Below are positions 12,778 to 25,500 of a stretch of DNA of 64,000 nucleotides, piece after piece. Source of the DNA: Leptodactylus fallax (taxonomy: Eukaryota; Chordata; Amphibia; Anura; Leptodactylidae). How positions within the stretch are numbered: position 1 is the stretch's first letter; each line of letters begins with the position of its first letter. The notes below the pieces were generated by a model, which saw only the letters and a list, made by a program, of their open reading frames with translations, ran no database searches and was not told where the DNA came from. The stretch lies in assembly GCA_947044405.1 (NCBI GenBank), contig CAMRHE010001084.1, positions 124,001-188,000 on the forward strand, in the 5' to 3' direction. Both the position numbers and the translations under genes were made by a program.

Positions 12778-13332
12778 GACTAAGGCCCCACGTAACGGGC
12801 TGCAGGAAAAACCATAGTGGTAACATTGTGGTTTTTCCTGCAGCGCTTTTCACTGAAGGTCTGCAGAGGTTTCCCCTGTGGACTTTCTGTTTTCAATACA
12901 CCTATATGTAAACTGACAGTGTTTCTGTAGGTATAATTGACATGCTGCGATTTCCAAAACCGCAACGTTTTTGGAAATCGCAATGCGTCTGCTGCACATA
13001 TTTTTCCGCAATGTGTGGATGGGATTTGCTAGAATGCCACGTTTTTTTTTTCTGTGGGTTTTCGCCACATGGGGCCCCATCCCATCCCCACTTTGCAATA
13101 AAATACATGCAAAGGATAAGCTGCAATTTCCAAAACAGTCGCAGTTTTGGAAATCGCAGCATTTCAATTATACCTATGGAAACGCCAGCAGTTTCCCTAT
13201 AGATATAATTGAAGCAGAAATTCCGCAGAGGAAACCTCTGCAAACATTCTGTGCAAAGTGCTGCAGGAAGAACGGCGATGCGTTTTTCCCACAGCTGTTT
13301 TTTGCTGCAGGACGCCACGTGGGGCCTTGGTC
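12778..13332. mobile_element. 'GGCCCCACGT' palindromic element nested in hAT copy 1
   Basis: TTAA precedes it (12774-12777) and follows it (13333-13336). The ends are GACTAAGGCCCCACG and CGTGGGGCCTTGGTC. The body repeats the phrase 'gcgatttccaaaaccgcaac' and its reverse complement several times, so it can fold on itself along most of its 555 bp. Open frames across it are translations of the palindrome, not genes. Confidence 0.75.
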
Positions 13333-14167
13333 TTAAGGCGTTTTCCAGCTCATTTTTATTGATGATCTATCCTCAGAATAAATCATCAATAAGAGATAAG
13401 TGATCTCCCACTGATCAGCTGTATGAAGGGGCTATGGCGCCTGTTTATATCACACGCTGTCTGTTTATAGAGACCGTGTGATGTCATTCCAGCCTTGTCA
13501 CATAGATGTGTATAGGACGAGGCTATAGTTACATTACATGGCCGCTATGAAAAGAATGACACTATGTAAACAGAGAAGGTGTCACGGCGCTTACACAGGT
13601 ACCACGGTTCATTCAAACAGCTGATCCTCGGGGTCCTGGGTATTGTAACCCCAATAATTTTTTTTTCCCTTTTTTTTTTTTAAATTAGGAAACACCTGGG
13701 GCATTATTAATAAGGGGAACTATTTAAAGGGGTGCACAGGGAAGTTATTAATGTAAAGATGCACTTGGGGGTATTATTCATTATGGGGGGTATATTATAT
13801 ATTTTATAATTGGGGGTAGCAGCAGGATGGGGGCTTTGTGTAGGTGAGGATAATATGGGTCTGGTGCCTGGAAAAGTAAGGAGTCAAAGATATCTGTGTT
13901 GCAAACTTTACAGAGACTGGAAGAAGTGGTCATAGCTGTCCAGATAAAAGAGACGGGGAATGTGAACGATTAGTCAGGGACGTCACCGGTAAGTCACTAA
14001 ATGTTACTGCCCTGTATTTACCTAAATCGTCTGCAGAGCTGATATATACCACTATACGCTCACCATATACTCATAGTATCGGTATACGAACATGTCCAAG
14101 TTGGGGGCCCACTTGGACATGTTTGCCCCCCCTGTGCTGAACCCCTAGCTACGCCTCTGATGTATAT

Positions 14168-15526
14168 ATATGTCAGCTTATCTGACTTGGTGTCTAGATT
14201 AGTAATAACTTGCATTATTTATGAAATTATAAGGTAGTTTTAGGACTGCATATCGTTTTTTTGTAGGAATAAATTTACAACTTGTCAACAATCCACTTGT
14301 CAAAGTGATCTGCTCCTACATAGCCACTGACAGCACCGATTAGACAAAGCCAATGTGTGGAGACACTCCCCAATGTTAACACCCAGTTGTCAATTAATTC
14401 ATATAGCAGAGGAACAACAAAGTACAGAGTTCTAGAATTATTATATTGTTGAGATTATGAGTATTTCCTAAAACAGACATGTCAAGTGAGGCGTAAGATC
14501 CTCTTAAACAACAAAAGAAATCTTCCCGAAGACCTTTTTTTATTTATGCCTCCTTTGACAGTGTATTTTAACATAACATAGGTGGTCACCTAAAAATTAG
14601 TGATAGATTATCTCAAATCTTAGCGTTCACAATAATATTTGCAAAGTATCTACATTATAATGCATACTTTAAAGTGAAAGTTCAGCAAAGCGACATGTTT
14701 TATGGATAGAGATTTCTGTTTTTGCAAAACTCAAATAAAATGCTTTCTCTTGATTCAAGGGTTGTGTGATGAGTGTAATATATCAGAGATTTCAGTGCTG
14801 GGGGAATCTCAGTGGCCTTCAAAGTGGACTCTCTATTTTCAGAATCTGTGTGACCTGTCAGAAAAATGTTGGGTATATTTTTTTCTTTATAGTGTCAAAA
14901 TACCTTTGCATCAGAATGGGAAGCCTTTTGAACTTCCTATTTCAAGTAAAAGCAGTTCCATAGTTTTATATATTGAAGACTGTCTACTGTACAACATACT
15001 TTTAAGAAAGCATTTAGGGAGATGCGGAATGCCAGTAAAATTCCCCTAGTTAAAATAATCAGTATATACTATAAACAGTGCCAAATGATTAATTCTCATA
15101 AACAATGAGAATTGTATTATATGAGAATTGCCCCATATAAACAGCAGAGTGCCCCTTTAATAAACATTGCCTGGAGAAATTGTCAACTCAACCATAAAGT
15201 TTAAGAACCTCAAGAAGATTAAGATTATCATTCACTGGACTGCACAGCATACACATCTATTTCTTATTGACCTACTCTTGCATATTAACTAAAAAGGTCA
15301 CATAGTACATATATGAAGGAGCCATAGCTACATACTGAATATGAACAAGTCATACTAAGTATACTTGCATATAGAATGTACAAAACACAGTGAAGTGTAA
15401 ATGAAGAATTGCCTTGCGTGGAATAAAAAAATATAACTACAAATGAAGAAAACACCTAGTGAACATTGGCTTAATGATCAAATAGGCATGGTTAATTGGA
15501 GGCTAATGTCAGTAAGTGACAGTATA
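14168..15526. other. Intronic sequence, nothing recognised
   Basis: The overlapping open frames at 14702-15049 have no recognisable domain and look like chance. No repeat boundaries seen. Confidence 0.5.
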
Positions 15527-17145
15527 CAGTACAGACCAAAAGTTTGGACACACCTTCTCATTCCAAGAGTTTTCTGTATTTTCATGACTGATTCACACTG
15601 AAGGCATCAAAACTATGAATTAACACATGTGGAATTATATACTTAACAAAAAAGTGTGAAACAACTGAAAATATGTCTTATATTCTTGGTTCTTCAAAGT
15701 AGCCACCTTTTGCTTTGATTACTGCTTTGCACACTCTTGGCATTCTCTTGATGAGCTTCAAGAGGTAGTCACCTGAAATGGTCTTCCAAAAGTCTTGAAG
15801 GAGTTCCCAGAGATGCTTAGCACTTGTTGGCCCTTTTGCCTTCACTCTGCGGTCCAGCTCACCCCAAACCATCTCGATTGGGTTGAGGTCTGGTGACTGT
15901 GGAGGCCAGGTCATCTGGCGTAGCACCCCATCACTCTCCTTCTTGGTCAAATAGCCCTTACACAGTCTGGAGGTGTGTTTGGGGTCATTGTCCTGTTGAA
16001 AAATAAATGATGGTCCAACTAAACGCAAACCGGATGGAACAGCATGCCGCTGCAAGATGCTGTGGTAACCATGCTGGTTCAGTATTCCTTCAATTTTGTA
16101 TAAATCCCCAACAGTGTCACCAGAAAAGCACCCCCACATCATCACACCTCCTCCTCCATGCTTCACGGTGGGAACCAGGCATGTAGAGTCCATTCGTTCA
16201 CCTTTTCTGCGTCGCACAAAGACACGGTGGTTGGAACCAAAGATCTCAAATTTGGACTCATCAGACCAAAGAACAGATTATCACAGGTCTAATGTCCAAT
16301 CCTTGTGTTCTTTAGCCCAAACAAGTCTCTTCTGCTTGTTGCCTGTCCTTAGAAGTGGTTTCCTAGCAGCTATTTTACCATGAAGGCCTGCTGCACACAG
16401 TCTCCTCTTAACAGTTGTTGTAGAGATGTGTCTGCTGCTAGAACTCTGTGTGGCATTGACCTGGTCTCTAATCTGAGCTGCTGTTAACCTGTGATTTCTG
16501 AGGCTGGTGACTTGGATGAACTTATCCTCCGCAGCAGAGGTGACTCTTGGTCTTCCTTTCCTGGGGCGGTGCTCATGTGAGCCAGTTTCTTTGTAGCGCT
16601 TGATGGTTTTGGCCACTGCACTTGGGGACACTTTCAAAGTTTTCCCAATTTTTCGGACTGACTGACCTTCATTTCTTAAAGTAATGATGGCCACTCGTTT
16701 TTCTTTACTTAGCTGCTTTTTTTCTTGCCATAATACAAATTCTAACACTCCATTCAGTAGGACTATCAGCTGTGTATCCACCTGATATCTGAACAACACA
16801 ACTGATGGTCCCAACCCCATTTATAAGGCAAGAAATTCCACTTATTAAACCTGACAGGGCACACCTGTAAAGTGAAAACCATTTCAGGTGACTACCTCTT
16901 GAAGCTCATCAAGAGACTGCCAAGAGTGTGCAAAGCAGTAATCAAAGCAAAAGGTGGCTACTTTGAAGAACCTAGAATATAAGACATATTTTCAGTTGTT
17001 TCACACTTTTTTGTTAAGTATATAATTCCACATGTGTTAATTCATAGTTTTGATGCCTTCAGTGTGAATCTACAATTTTTATAGTAATGAAAATACAGAA
17101 AACTCTTGGAATGAGAAGGTGTGTCCAAACTTTTGGTCTGTACTG
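15527..17145 (-). mobile_element. Tc1-like element, DD38E family, copy 2
   Basis: TA flanks CAGTACAGACC at the left (TA at 15525-15526) and GGTCTGTACTG at the right (TA at 17146-17147). Inverted repeats of about 260 bp (15527-15780 against 16884-17145) include the transposase 3' coding end. The right-hand noncoding arm therefore carries an inverted copy of the last third of the DDE-domain tail. This copy is much better preserved than copy 1. Confidence 0.94.
15678..16731 (-). pseudogene. DD38E Tc1-like transposase, near complete
   Basis: The family start codon is at 16731-16729, but an extra A (seven instead of six, 16717-16723) shifts the frame right after it. The frame entered from an upstream ATG at 16820 is then open through KKQLSKEKRVAIITLRNEGQ (helix-turn-helix) and the RPRKGRPR linker. 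At 16283-16278 two adjacent stops, TGA TAA, replace the Trp-Lys seen in copy 1. The same frame reopens through WSDESKFEIFG, QQDNDPKH and [11 protein letters not shown] to EEPRI. Thirty-eight residues separate the second catalytic Asp from the Glu, so this is DD38E. That spacing has been described for a Tc1-sibling family called Intruder. One indel and two stops make it inactive. Confidence 0.92.
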
Positions 17146-17180
17146 TAGCTCTCAGAGAATGTTCATTTTTAGCATGGTTA

Positions 17181-17423
17181 AGGCCTTGTTCACACCATAT
17201 TTTTGAATCCTGTTGAAAGATATTGTTTGCTTTTCAAGATTATAAAAAAAGAACATTTACACAAGGATGCTATAGAATGCTGTTGCATTGAATCCGAATG
17301 CTATTCTGAAACAAAACAAAAAATGAGTCTGCGTGACTTTTGTGCTATGTTTTAAAGGTAACTTTATCCCTTCACCTAAAAATGTCTTTCACCTGGATGC
17401 CTAAATATGCTGTGAACCTAGCC
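17181..17423. mobile_element. Short MITE with 'TTCACA' ends
   Basis: The ends AGGCCTTGTTCACA and TGTGAACCTAGCC form imperfect inverted repeats, with TTA before (17178-17180) and after (17424-17426). No coding capacity is seen. Confidence 0.5.
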
Positions 17424-18229
17424 TTACATAAAGATACATAAAAAGTACACATAATCTAATAATATAAATATATAAATATATCCTTTAAAAATATATAAAT
17501 TTATATATTAACTTTTTTAACTATCAAAGTAATTTAGGATCACACCTTGATAACATTTACACATATTCCTATTGAAATATTTCTATTTTTCATGGATTAT
17601 TTGCTCATTTTGCAGTAGTGTGTTACTAGTTATCTTTATATATCAGCTCATACATTTCCATTGCATTACCTGTCCATTTGCTCTGTTTGCTTCTATTGCA
17701 TTGGGTTTCATTTCTTAGAATGGAAAAGATTTATTTAAAACAAGTGAAAACCAAATAAAACAAGGCTTTCTTTGCAATTACAAGTTGAAAAATGCAATCA
17801 TTGAGACAAATGAATCTGATCACTCGGTAGGCATGTTTTAGGCTGTGTTCCACTGTTACTTTTGTTAATGTACTAATGAGCCATTGTAAGACTAGAGCCA
17901 ACCTGGCATTAGCAGTTACAGTAAATTTACTGCAAGAACACTGCTGTTTGTAATTATCTGTTCATTACACAATCAGCCTGATTTAGGGAATCTCTGCTAT
18001 GATTTGCTCAGCAAATGAAGCAATATAATTACACCTCACTTAAAATCAAGAAATTAAGCTGCTGTTTGCAATTGACTAACGAAGTATACCGGCAATACCA
18101 TGATATGGCCTTTAACACATAAACAAGGAATGCCAGCAAAGTGCAATCAACATCTCATTAATAATATAGGGTAAGATCATAAACTAGAATACACTCCGAG
18201 ACCTAGATACCCCACTCATTTGTCATTCT

Positions 18230-19930
18230 TTAAAAATTAGTTACAAATTGCCCGATCATTCTTTACCCAGGAGGAAAATCAGGGCAACACCAAGCATCAG
18301 CACCTTGTAAAGTCTATGGGCAGCTTAAGATGTTCAAAAGTCGCACTCCCAGTGAATCTCCCTAGGTCCTTCTTTGATAAATTCAGACGCATAACCAGAA
18401 GCAGCCTAGAATCAAACACTCACAGCTTCTACAACCGAACAACCTAGGGGGTGCAGGTCTTCCAGACTTACTCACCTACTATCACGCTTTGCAACTTGAG
18501 CGCTGGACGCTTCTGACCAAAGATACCATGGACAATCTAGCAATCCAATTAGAAACCTCCCTGATGTCACTTCATGATAGATTATCACTCTTGGGGTTCC
18601 TACCCCCTACACCCACAAACAAGATTCTCCTACACGGCGTCACCAGGACATGGCACATGCTACAGCATAAACACCCACTCCTCTCGCGCCCACAACCGAC
18701 TCTCCCCCTCGACCTACTACCTTATTTGATTAACTCCAAGAGGTTTGTACAACCCACGTTCTGGTATAGGCAACGCCACCACACCCTGTCCTCCTTTTTA
18801 GTCAGGGACACTACCCTGACTACCTCCTTGTTAAGATAGACAGGGTTAGAACTAAGAGATTTTATTCAACAAGGAGACTTCACTATGACATGCAATACAT
18901 ACATAACGAAATATAGGGCAGAACAACCACTAATCTGAGGTAGAATCTCTCATCACGAACAGCACACAAAGGAAATGGATCTGCTAAAAATTATACTAAT
19001 TTCTTTTGTCTCAGTCTAGCGATAACCACCCCAAGTATCTTAGACGTTAGGAGGAGGAGTTGGGGATCACTCTATCAAGTGGTGATCGGAAAAGGGTCCT
19101 AGCTAATGCACACGTCTTCTCAAGGTATGTGTGGATACAGGAAAATTCTTTTAAACTTCTCACTCGCTGGTATAAGACACCAATATGGCTACATAGCATA
19201 AGCCCCTCTATCCCGATCACCTGCTGGAGGTGTCAGAATCAACCAGGGACCATTTTACAGATCTGGTGGCAATGCCCACTGATATGCCCCCTCTGGGAAG
19301 AAATTATTGTGATTATTAGGAGGGTCTGCGATGTCCAGATCCCCCCATCTCCCTAGCATCTCCTACTGTGCCTACCCCACATTGATTTCCACCCCAAACG
19401 GGAAGACTTAGCCACTCATCTCATAACTGCAGCAAAGCTCCTGATACCGGCCCACTGGAGAGATACTTTGCCCCCCTCCTTGCACCAATGGGTCTACAAA
19501 GTTAATGACATATGCTGAATGGAGGAGCTGGTGCATTGGGCTAAACTGTCCAGGAACACTTTCCTAAACACCTAAACCCCCTGGCTGACCTTTAGACAGA
19601 CACTCACACAATTACAGATTATAACCATCCCTACTCCACCATAACCTGATGAATTTTACACTACGTACCAGAACTCTGCTAGCTGACATACTCCCTGTAG
19701 TCAAGTAGCGTAAACTTATACCACTTTCCATCAATACTCTTGACATTCACCATAGTGTTTGACCTGTCATTTATTGTTAACCAATTTGTTAGTATGTGTT
19801 TTTTCTACCACCTTTTGTACTCTTGTACTTCTTGTTCTTAAAGATATGTTTTTGACTGTATGCAACAGTGATTTCTAGACATTGTATGTGTAAGATATTT
19901 TAAAACTTAATAAAAACAGAATGTTAAAAC
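18230..19930 (+). pseudogene. 5'-truncated L1/Tx1-type LINE, ORF2 C-terminus
   Basis: Retrotransposon reverse transcriptase remnants are readable in shifting plus-strand frames. Near 18450-18510 the translation GGAGLPDLLTYYHALQLERW resembles the conserved thumb region of L1 ORF2. At 19060-19356 the frame gives KLLTRWYKTP, then CWRCQNQPGTI and IWWQCPLICPLWEE, the Cys-rich C-terminal motif of L1 ORF2 (the usual His has become Gln). Stops and frameshifts separate the pieces. The element ends in AATAAAAACAG and an A-rich tail near 19900-19930. The 5' end is approximate, as the upstream part is too decayed. It is a dead copy. Confidence 0.8.
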
Positions 19931-21165
19931 AAACAAGATGTTCAAAATGTGATGATGATTCAAAATGACCAGGAATAGATATTTTCCTGATAATTTTATA
20001 CTATCTATAAACTAAAGATGTTTAAGGGATTTTAATACTGATCTATCCTTTGGATTGGTCATCAATTTCAGATCAGTGTGAGTTCGATACTTGCATCTCC
20101 ACCAATCAGCTCATATCAGCAGCTTAAGTGCCAGCAAAAACACAGTGATGGATTGATAAAGATTAGCAAATTGTATGCTGATCTTTATGACCCCTAAGCC
20201 ACTGGAAGATGTGCCTAATTCATGATAAGGCTGAGCCTCATCATGTGTTAAGCACATCTTCCCAAAATCCTTGTGAATAGGCAAAAATCTACACCAGGTC
20301 CATACTGACATAAATTTTTCTATCATTTATGCCAAAGTGGCATACATGATGATAAAAGTGGAGCAAGAAATGGCCCTTGGTATGGTTTTCCTGGCATGAG
20401 CTATAATGAAAATTTTCACCAGTTCCTAACTGTTGGCGCAGAGATTCAATGCACCAACCATATGCCAGTCTTAATAAATCATCCACATATTTTGTGCTAA
20501 ATATTTATTGAAAGGAATCAAATTACTTATACAATATTAAAGCCAAGTTTTTAGCTTGCCACCTATCCAAGAAATTGGTGGTGTGCAACTTTTTGTATGA
20601 ATGGAGCTGTAGGTTAGAAGGTTCACTGCCACTCCATTTACCTCTATGAAAGCCATGTACAGCGATCACCTATCGTTCACAGTTCCATAGAGGTGAATAG
20701 TATGGTAATGTGCTTGCTCAATCTGCCTCTCCATTTATAAGAGGGAATATATTTGTGTGATCATGGGGGTATCACCAATTGAACCCCCACCAATCAGATA
20801 CTTTTCACCCTTCCTCTGGAAAGGTGATATGCTGAAGCTTGGTACAACCTAAATCTTGGCTTTTTAGCTTTCTTTGAGAATTTGATAAGAATGGTGAAAT
20901 TGTAAGGGTTGTTTTAGTGTTAAAAATTACATCCTGTTGGAAGATACTGTACAGCTGTTATAATACCTTTTACAGTCACAGTTTACATGCCTTTGTAAGC
21001 AGCAAAAATAAATACATCAATAAAACTTAATTCAAAAGTGTAAGTAGTTAAAAGGTGTCCAAAGTTAAAAAAAAACATGACTGCTTACTTTCAAAAAGAG
21101 TGCCATACATGTCCAAAGGTTTTGTGTGGTATTGCAGCTCAGTCCCGTTTATTTCAATAATGTTA

Positions 21166-21169
<4 letters not shown>

Positions 21170-21207
<38 letters not shown>
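21170..21207. repeat. (TA)n microsatellite
   Basis: About 19 uninterrupted TA units. Confidence 0.97.
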
Positions 21208-21210
<3 letters not shown>

Positions 21211-21293
21211 CTCATGCACAAGTGAGGCATATTTCTAGAATAAAGAAGCTATGTTTTTTTCAATCCTGGCCAACCTCTTTAATATGTTGCAAC

Positions 21294-22043
21294 TAGAGAT
21301 GAGCGAATTTATCAAAAATTCGATTCGGCAGCTTCGCCAAATTTTCTGATATGATTCGATCAGAATTAATTTGTGGCGAATCGTGTTAAAGAAACAGCTA
21401 TTTCCTGGCTGTAGAGAGCCTGTATAGTGGAGTAGAATCGCTGGTTCAGCACATGTATGGCAGTCTATTGAGGAAGTCAGCCTATGCAGACGCATAGGCT
21501 GACTTACTAACTTCTGGGCAGGATCAACCAGGTACTGGAGGCTAATAGCAGCTCGGGGTCACTGGCCAGACCACGAGCTGCAGAAGATGCATATTGGTAC
21601 CCTCTGATCTCGCAGCGGGGGGTACCAAGGGGGACATGTAGCATGGCGGAACCCCTTGGATGCTGCAGTCATGTTTGACCATGGCATCCAAGGAGTTAAA
21701 ACCTCTGATCAGAGCTGTGCTCTGACTGGGGGTTATGGAGAAGGGTGTTAGCTGTCAGTTACAGCTAACACCCACTCCCGATGCTTTGGGTGGTTGCAAA
21801 GGGGGTTAAAGGGCTGTGACATCACAGGGCTGGCTGGCTGCTGATTGGCTGCATGCATGGTATTGTGGGTAATCCCATGTTCCCAGAGTTCCTTGTCCCA
21901 TGTCCTAACGTGTAGCAGCTATTTTATGAAAAAATGTGATTTGTTACCATGAAGTATGAGGAAATCCGGATTCGATGCGAATCGAATATTTCCAGAAATT
22001 CAGATCGAATTCCACTTCGTCAGCTGCAATTCGATCATCTCTA
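21294..22043. mobile_element. Non-autonomous hAT (TAGAGATGAGCGAA family)
   Basis: The left end is TAGAGATGAGCGAATTTATC and the right end reads inward as TAGAGATGATCGAATTGCAG. A perfect 8-bp duplication, GTTGCAAC, lies at 21286-21293 and 22044-22051, giving hAT-type integration. The arms carry several 'ATTCGATTCG' variants. The 750-bp interior has no transposase. Confidence 0.88.
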
Positions 22044-22323
22044 GTTGCAACACACAACTCAAAGTATGATACGCAATATGATCAACTGGACTTTGAGAAA
22101 AGTTTCTGTTGTGCTCATAATGTGTATATGCTGTCTTATACCATTTGTATTTAGTTTTTATGCAACATGTGTTTTCCCCTTATATGGGCTGGACCACTGT
22201 AGGAAGGGGATCTGAGTCTTGGTACATTCCACCCAGAAAGCCTGGATTGTGGGAGGAGACCAGAGTCTGCACCCAGCTTCCAAGGTGGAAGGTCGTGCAG
22301 AGTAGCAGAGGAGTGTCAGAGTT

Positions 22324-22597
22324 AGACTAAAGCCCCACGTAGCGTCCCACAGCAAAAAAGCTCTGCGGGAAAACCACGCCGACAACGCACTGCAGTTTTT
22401 CCTGCAGCGCTTTTCACAGATAGGTTTCCTCTGCGGACTTTCTGCTTCAATTATATGACATTTCCGTAGGTATAATTGACATGCTGTGATTTCCAAAACT
22501 GCCATGGTATTGGAAACTGCAGTGTGACTGTAAAACGCCATACTTTTTTTTCCGCAGCATTTCCACCGCAGCGCCACGTGGGGTCCTGGCCTTAGAC
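22324..22597. mobile_element. 'GGCCCCACGT' palindromic element, short copy
   Basis: It begins GACTAAAGCCCCACGTAGCG and ends CGCCACGTGGGGTCCTGGCC. It contains the family phrases 'aggtataattgacatgctg' and 'gatttccaaaactgcc'. Internally deleted relative to the 555-bp form. Confidence 0.7.
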
Positions 22598-25500
22598 TAT
22601 AGCTGTGTAGCAGCCTAGAGTGAGGACAAGTATGGCTGCCTAGAGTTTTGGGAAATAAGAAAAAAAATGTATTTCCTGGAGACTGCGGATAAATTGAGCA
22701 GAGTCCTTAGTGCATCAGCCTTGCCCATGCCACAGGATGGACAGAGCATTCTGGTGAATTCTAACTGGGACACCTGTTTGGATAAAAGAGATACAAGTGC
22801 AGCTGTCATGGAAGTACTATGTACCTGCTCACCCCAATTTCACAGTGGTCCAATACTACAAGAAGTTTATTCTCCATTTGCATCCAGTAGAAGGTTTACT
22901 GTTCCATTTCAAGTACAATTATGTACAATATGATATGTTTTTCTGCAACCACAAGTCTCCTGAGTTTCATGCCTGTGTCACCATAATGTGCACTCCAACC
23001 CCATCAGGCTCAGGAGGGCTGGAGACCATTAGGACATAGCTTGAGAGAAAGACTACCAACACCATCAGGTACTCTGCAGGCAACCTCAGCTCTGCAATAG
23101 CCCATGAGTGGAGCTGAAGGAATTTGGTTATCTAGCCACCGTGACAAGTACCAGTTTGAGAACTACTACTTTTAGCCTCTGGGTCCCCTCCAATGGGTTG
23201 CTGCAGAAATACACTTTCCGCTAAGAATTTAGAGCACTATACTACACCTCTTTTACTAGACCCTTTCAAAACTGATAAAAAAGTGTCTAAAACACATAAT
23301 TCATTTTCAGTGACAGATCATTTGCTTTTGTGACAGAATTCAGCCCAAATTCTGACATATTTTACTTTATAAATGTCCCATAATTTATGCTTTCCTAATA
23401 CATTTTAGTTTTAAATTTTAAATTTCTCTGAATAATATCTTACTTCTTCTACTTATTATTTACATATTCCATATTTGAATGTTATACAGTATAGCAACAA
23501 ATATACAACTATTGTTTACCACAAAAACTAATTTACCCCTAATATAATTTATATAGTTGGTCATCTTGCAAAATGTACCTTGATAAAAAGTACTTTTTTA
23601 GTTCGTATAAGATCAGTAAGTAAGCTGTTAATATTGGCTTAATACCTTTTCTTTGCAACACTGTGTTTAAAGTATAATGCTATGTAGGAATATTCTGAAT
23701 AAGTGGCTTAGGCATACTGTGCTAGTAGAAGAAAATCAACCCAGTTTTCATTGAAGCATGGATTATTTCACATATATTTTATCTTTTCACATCAACTGCT
23801 TTGATTTTGTACTCTTAAACAACATGGAAAAAGTGTAGAAAAGGTTTATTATGTCATTTTCTTTAAAGGACCCCAATCAAAAACACAGAAAAATGAGCCA
23901 CTCTGTATTCCTTTGATTTCCCTTAATCGCAGAATTGTAATCATTTTTTGAAAGTGTGATATCTGATTTGTAGGTCATTATTATTACTTATACAAATTTC
24001 TTTTCTCCTTAAATTTGAGCACTTTCATTATTCATTGAGGAATTAAGGGAGCGATATCTGGCCACTTTTGTCTTTTATTATGCCGATAGCTATTTTTCTG
24101 GGAAACAGTGATAAGCTTGGTTAGCCAGCTCAGATACCAGATCTAAAAACTTAACACTTTGAGAATAACTTAAAATTGGTTTAAGGCCACAGACACTCAC
24201 CTGTTTTATTTTTGTAGAAATATGCACCCATTTTACCTTATTTAGTGCCCATTTTCCAACATATACATTTTTTCTCAGCTTAGTATATTTTGGGAAGAGT
24301 AGCTACAAATAAAAAAGAAGGCATTTAACTGTTCTGAATTTAAAGTTTTCCAATTGAAATTTAAAGATAACAAAACATTAAGTTTTATGTAACCATTCAA
24401 AAATAATGACCTTAATTATATTCATAAATCTTGACATTAAAGATGGCACTAATGTTTGTTACTTTAGATTTAATCTCACATCTGTCACATTTTATGCTCC
24501 TTTTTTGCTGGTGTTTAATTTTAAGAGTCATAAAATTTCTTTAAACAGTTGCATGTGAGTAGGGTTCATTCAGCTTAGTCTAGTAATACTTAGTCTTTTT
24601 ATGCTTGTTATGCTTGTTAAAGGAGTTTTAAAGGGATAAAATATATACAATATAGAAAAATGAGCAAATTGATTCAGTACAAATTAACGACATTCTGAAT
24701 TTTCTAAACGAACCCGGCAAATCCATAACAGATGGGCATCCCCTTAATACCTTGCGGGCAGTGCTCAGCCACTCATGACTATAGGTTTGAGGTAAATGAG
24801 GTAAATGATGAGCGAATGAGTAATAGCGATTAGAAAACAGCCTAACCAGGAAACACTGCTATTTTGTGGGAATAGGACAGAGTACCTCACACAGAGAGTC
24901 TGCGGTAGTCATGCAGTCAGATGTATGAATTAGAATTTTTCATAGTTGTCTTACAATAAATTGATAGAGAGATTTTGTGAGTGATACGCATCAGTCAGTG
25001 CAAGTATTAAGCATGCACAGGCAACCATTGCTGTGAATACTGCTGCAAATATATAACTCTCTTGCTTTCAGTTGTGCCCAAGTTTGTAATGCAAGTCACT
25101 TATTTTTGCATATAGTGGCACAAAAAAAATTTACATTATTTTTGCATTACATTCACAGTTATACAGCACTATCATACTTCTGTTCATTTTACATATTGTT
25201 CTGTGTGAAACAGTGAACAAGAACAAAAGCAACAATACAGTGCACTTCAGTAGATAGTCATACAGTTGTAACAATAGGCCTTGTGGTCAGAATAAACAGT
25301 GCAGGCTAAATGGTGCTTCATTTAAAAATAAAATATCTGAAAAAAAATAGGAGTTGCAATAGATGGGTAATGTAAGTGGAGGAAACACCTGGGCTACATC
25401 ATCCACCAGTAAGAATTTGGGTGAATATAGCACAAGTAGCAGCAGCAGTGTCAGCACCAATCATCCGGCCAGCAGTAGCAGGCCATAGTTATGCGTCACC

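Larger units (their letters stand above)
12063..14159 (+). mobile_element. Non-autonomous hAT element, copy 1
   Basis: The element begins CAGAGGCGTAGC and ends GCTACGCCTCTG. It is flanked by a perfect 8-bp duplication, ATGTATAT, at 12055-12062 and 14160-14167; both are hAT hallmarks. A G-run (about 12081-12096) lies just inside the left end. The interior contains a palindrome (12778-13332) and a 'GATGATCTATCCTCAGAATA'-type MITE remnant (about 13337-13640). No transposase is present, so it must have been moved by an hAT enzyme made elsewhere. Copy 2 lies inverted at 43011-45282 and shares the interior. Confidence 0.93.

Noticed and set aside
12850..13336. Several overlapping 80-140-residue frames on both strands
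   Set aside because: They follow the self-complementary structure of the nested palindrome; similar frames recur at 44196-44686 for the same reason.
14702..15049. 115-residue open frame
   Set aside because: No motif; overlapping frame equally open; looks like chance.
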